This document shows positions 63,788 to 64,000 of a stretch of 64,000 bases of DNA, in pieces; positions within the stretch are counted from its first letter, which is position 1, and every line of letters starts with the position of its first letter. The notes under the pieces are model-generated. The model did no database searches, was not told the DNA's origin, and saw only the letters and a list, made by a program, of their open reading frames with translations. The DNA lies in NCBI RefSeq assembly GCF_000283155.1, contig NW_004454216.1, positions 2,741,477 to 2,805,476 of the forward strand, read 5' to 3'. The position numbers and the translations under genes were made by a program. Source of the stretch: Ceratotherium simum simum. Lineage: Eukaryota > Chordata > Mammalia > Perissodactyla > Rhinocerotidae.

Positions 63788-64000
63788 AAGATCAGCCCTG
63801 AGCTAACATCTATTGCCAATCCTCCTCCTTTTTTTTCCCTTTTCCTCCCCAAAGCCCCAGTAGATAGTTGTATGTCATAGTTGCACATTCTGCTAGTTGC
63901 TGTATGTGGGACGCCACCTCAGCATGGCTGGAGAAGCGGTGTGTCGGTGCGCGACCAGGATCGGAACCCAGGCCGCCAGCAGCCGAGCGCGTGCACTTAA
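63788..64000 (-). mobile_element. ERE SINE, reverse, cut by the window edge
   Basis: 'aagatcagccctgagctaac', 'cccaaagccccagtagatagttgtatgtcatag', 'gcctcagcatggctggagaagcgg'-like and 'ggaacccaggccgcc'. Close to the young long-form copies at 12.5 and 15.6 kb. The head lies beyond 64000. Confidence 0.9.

Noticed and set aside
25100..64000. IGSF11 immunoglobulin-domain exons
   Set aside because: No frame resembling the V or C2 domain, transmembrane or tail exons was found. The stretch looks intronic.

Overview
This is mammalian nuclear DNA from a perissodactyl, most likely an equid (horse, ass or zebra). The diagnosis rests on at least thirteen copies of the tRNA-derived equine repetitive element (ERE) SINE, two short young-looking L1 3' ends that share sequence, and many ancient MIR, L2, L1M and MaLR copies. 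There are no bacterial-style operons, CRISPR arrays or stand-alone structural RNA genes.

Two genes are supported, arranged head to head. Left of about 10.33 kb, on the minus strand, lies TEX55 (C3orf30 in human), a testis protein. Three coding exons are visible: 10324-9209, 8612-8466 and 6769-6707. The reading frame stays in phase 0 across both introns. Exon 1 carries a degenerate octapeptide array of about 25 units. Exons 2 and 3 together encode a C-terminal RIIa/DPY-30-like docking segment. The very short last exon was not found and probably lies left of position 1. Right of a CG-rich divergent promoter (about 10.33-10.72 kb) the plus strand should be IGSF11, an immunoglobulin-superfamily adhesion gene. 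The only coding part recognised is a small alternative N-terminal exon at 25026-25087. Everything else to 64 kb looks like its long 5' introns.

The most interesting observation is at that IGSF11 exon. A strong polypyrimidine acceptor ends in CAG and the exon itself begins GTAAGA, so acceptor and donor consensus sit back to back. This is the architecture of a vertebrate recursive splice site followed by an RS-exon. It needs RNA evidence.

Layout: 0-6.7 kb is L1 and MaLR fragments running up to about 20 bp from the TEX55 exon 3 donor. 6.7-10.3 kb is TEX55. 10.3-10.7 kb is the shared promoter. 11.4-24.5 kb is mainly antisense L1 with EREs and MaLR LTRs. 24.5-25.7 kb is low-repeat sequence holding the IGSF11 exon. 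25.7-44.5 kb mixes ancient repeats, nested LTRs, a Tigger copy, a forward L1 and a possible conserved non-coding element near 37.6 kb. 44.5-47.6 kb is a decayed ERVL provirus. 51.5-54.6 kb is a forward L1 carrying a twin-primed young L1. 59.6-64 kb is an antisense ERE cluster. Repeat family names come from memory of consensus sequences, so subfamily assignments are tentative and most edges are approximate.
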